Shown here piece by piece: positions 63,298 to 64,000 of a stretch of DNA of 64,000 nt. Source of the stretch: Pseudopedobacter sp044361595 (GTDB lineage Bacteria; Bacteroidota; Bacteroidia; Sphingobacteriales; Sphingobacteriaceae); contig JBIKIN010000001.1 of NCBI GenBank assembly GCA_044361595.1, positions 124,001-188,000 on the forward strand. Reading direction: 5' to 3'. The number at the start of each line of letters is the position of its first letter. The first letter of the stretch is position 1. The notes below the pieces were generated by a model. That model did not search any database and had not been told where the DNA came from. It saw only the letters and a program-made list of their open reading frames with translations. The position numbers were made by a program, and so were the translations under genes.

Positions 63298-64000
63298 ATG
63301 AAAAAAAACTTACTCCTCATTACAATCTTTTTAATATCAACAACTATTAATTCAACTTTTGCTCAAAAAGACCCTGTTACACCTTATGATAAAGTGAAAT
63401 TTGGCGGAATAAGTGTGCAAGATTTTGATGTTAAACCTACTGGCCAGGACTCTGCTGCTTCGGCAATAATGTTATTTAAAATAGGTAGTATAGATTTTGC
63501 AATTAGTAATAAAGGCAGATGGAATTATACCTATGAAATATTTAAACGTATTAAAGTTTTAAATAAAGAAGGTTATAAGTATGGTGATTTTCAAATACCT
63601 ATTTATAAAAATTCTAACAATGAAGAAGTTTTAAGGAAAGTTCAAATTGCTTCTTATAATTTGATTGACGGTAAAGTTGTACAAAATAAGGCTGCTAAAG
63701 ACGAGAAATTTCTAGATAAATTTAATGAGAACTATACAATAAACAAATACACCTTATCGAATATACAAGAGGGAACAATTATTGAAATTAAATACGAAAT
63801 ACAATCTGACTTTATTTACACCCTAAAAGACTGGTATTTTCAGGAAGAAATACCCATTATATGGAGTGATTTCACCTTTATAAAACCTGCGTATTTTAAT
63901 TATAAGATCAATTTTAAAAATCCAATCAATGTGAAGTTGATAAATGATACAGAAAATCTGGTAACCTTTTCTGGGTCTGTAGCAGGAGAAGGTGTATCTG
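63298..64000 (+). CDS. DUF3857-domain protein, cut by window end
   Basis: Start of an exported protein (signal peptide MKKNLLLITIFLISTTINS plus TFAQ). Visible: about 234 residues, of which the region GRWNYTYEIFKRIKVLNKEG and NLIDGKVVQNKAAKDEKFLDKFN is the N-terminal part of DUF3857, usually followed by a transglutaminase-like domain. The frame stays open to the end at 64000. Likely a periplasmic or outer-membrane protein of unknown function. Confidence 0.75.
   Translation, partial: MKKNLLLITIFLISTTINSTFAQKDPVTPYDKVKFGGISVQDFDVKPTGQDSAASAIMLFKIGSIDFAISNKGRWNYTYEIFKRIKVLNKEGYKYGDFQIPIYKNSNNEEVLRKVQIASYNLIDGKVVQNKAAKDEKFLDKFNENYTINKYTLSNIQEGTIIEIKYEIQSDFIYTLKDWYFQEEIPIIWSDFTFIKPAYFNYKINFKNPINVKLINDTENLVTFSGSVAGEGVS

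Overview
The window looks like a chromosome segment of a low-GC Bacteroidota, most likely a Pedobacter-like member of the Sphingobacteriaceae. Evidence: promoters of the TAnnTTTG type, a short 286-residue primary sigma factor, an OmpA protein with TPR and PD40 repeats, DUF6588 and DUF3857 proteins, a 463-residue arginine decarboxylase, and TPR-type sensor kinases. No species name can be given from sequence reading alone.

Layout. 1-3.7 kb: ordinary genes (LuxE-like acyl synthetase, DUF808 membrane protein, two NTF2-like proteins, a RibD_C-type reductase) and a 52-residue membrane peptide. 4.1-7.7 kb: accessory block with a 5'-truncated type I specificity gene (hsdS), a possible PD-(D/E)XK protein, and a tight operon of a DUF488 fusion, a dual-OB-like protein and a DUF2971-like protein. 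7.7-8.4 kb: hairpins and an 84-bp tandem array. 8.4-28.8 kb: core genes: aroQ, xerD, prmC, ribD, queE, a PorE-like OmpA protein, tRNA-His, rnhA, fbp, arginine decarboxylase, and a membrane-tethered exonuclease overlapping a cNMP/CBS/DUF294 signalling protein. 28.9-34.6 kb: a second accessory island with a HEPN-like gene pair, a HEPN protein with an RNxxxH motif, an operon of a membrane-anchored staphylococcal-type nuclease plus two membrane-tailed proteins of unknown family, and a 54-residue antitoxin-sized ORF flanked by hairpin repeats. 34.6-64 kb: core metabolism and envelope: M20 peptidase, asparaginase, chromate transporter, etfBA, nucleoside transporter, rpoD, gltA, a GT2/deacetylase/methyltransferase/membrane-GT operon, a histidine kinase, AraC-galK-galT, an EndoG-like nuclease, rluD, a LOG protein, guaB, and the start of a DUF3857 protein cut by the window end.

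How it fits together: several operons are clear from overlaps or very short gaps (ribD/EamA/YigZ/nucleoside phosphorylase; exonuclease/DUF294; galK/galT; the envelope sugar operon; the DUF488 operon; the membrane-nuclease operon). At least eight genes have the -7 promoter box only 3-7 bases before the start codon, which predicts leaderless mRNAs. The best candidate for an undescribed system is the 31.9-34.0 kb membrane-nuclease operon with the neighbouring HEPN genes. The hairpin family with GCGCAAGT/ACTTGTGC arms (4.1 kb and three copies at 34.1-34.5 kb) marks the edges of the accessory DNA.
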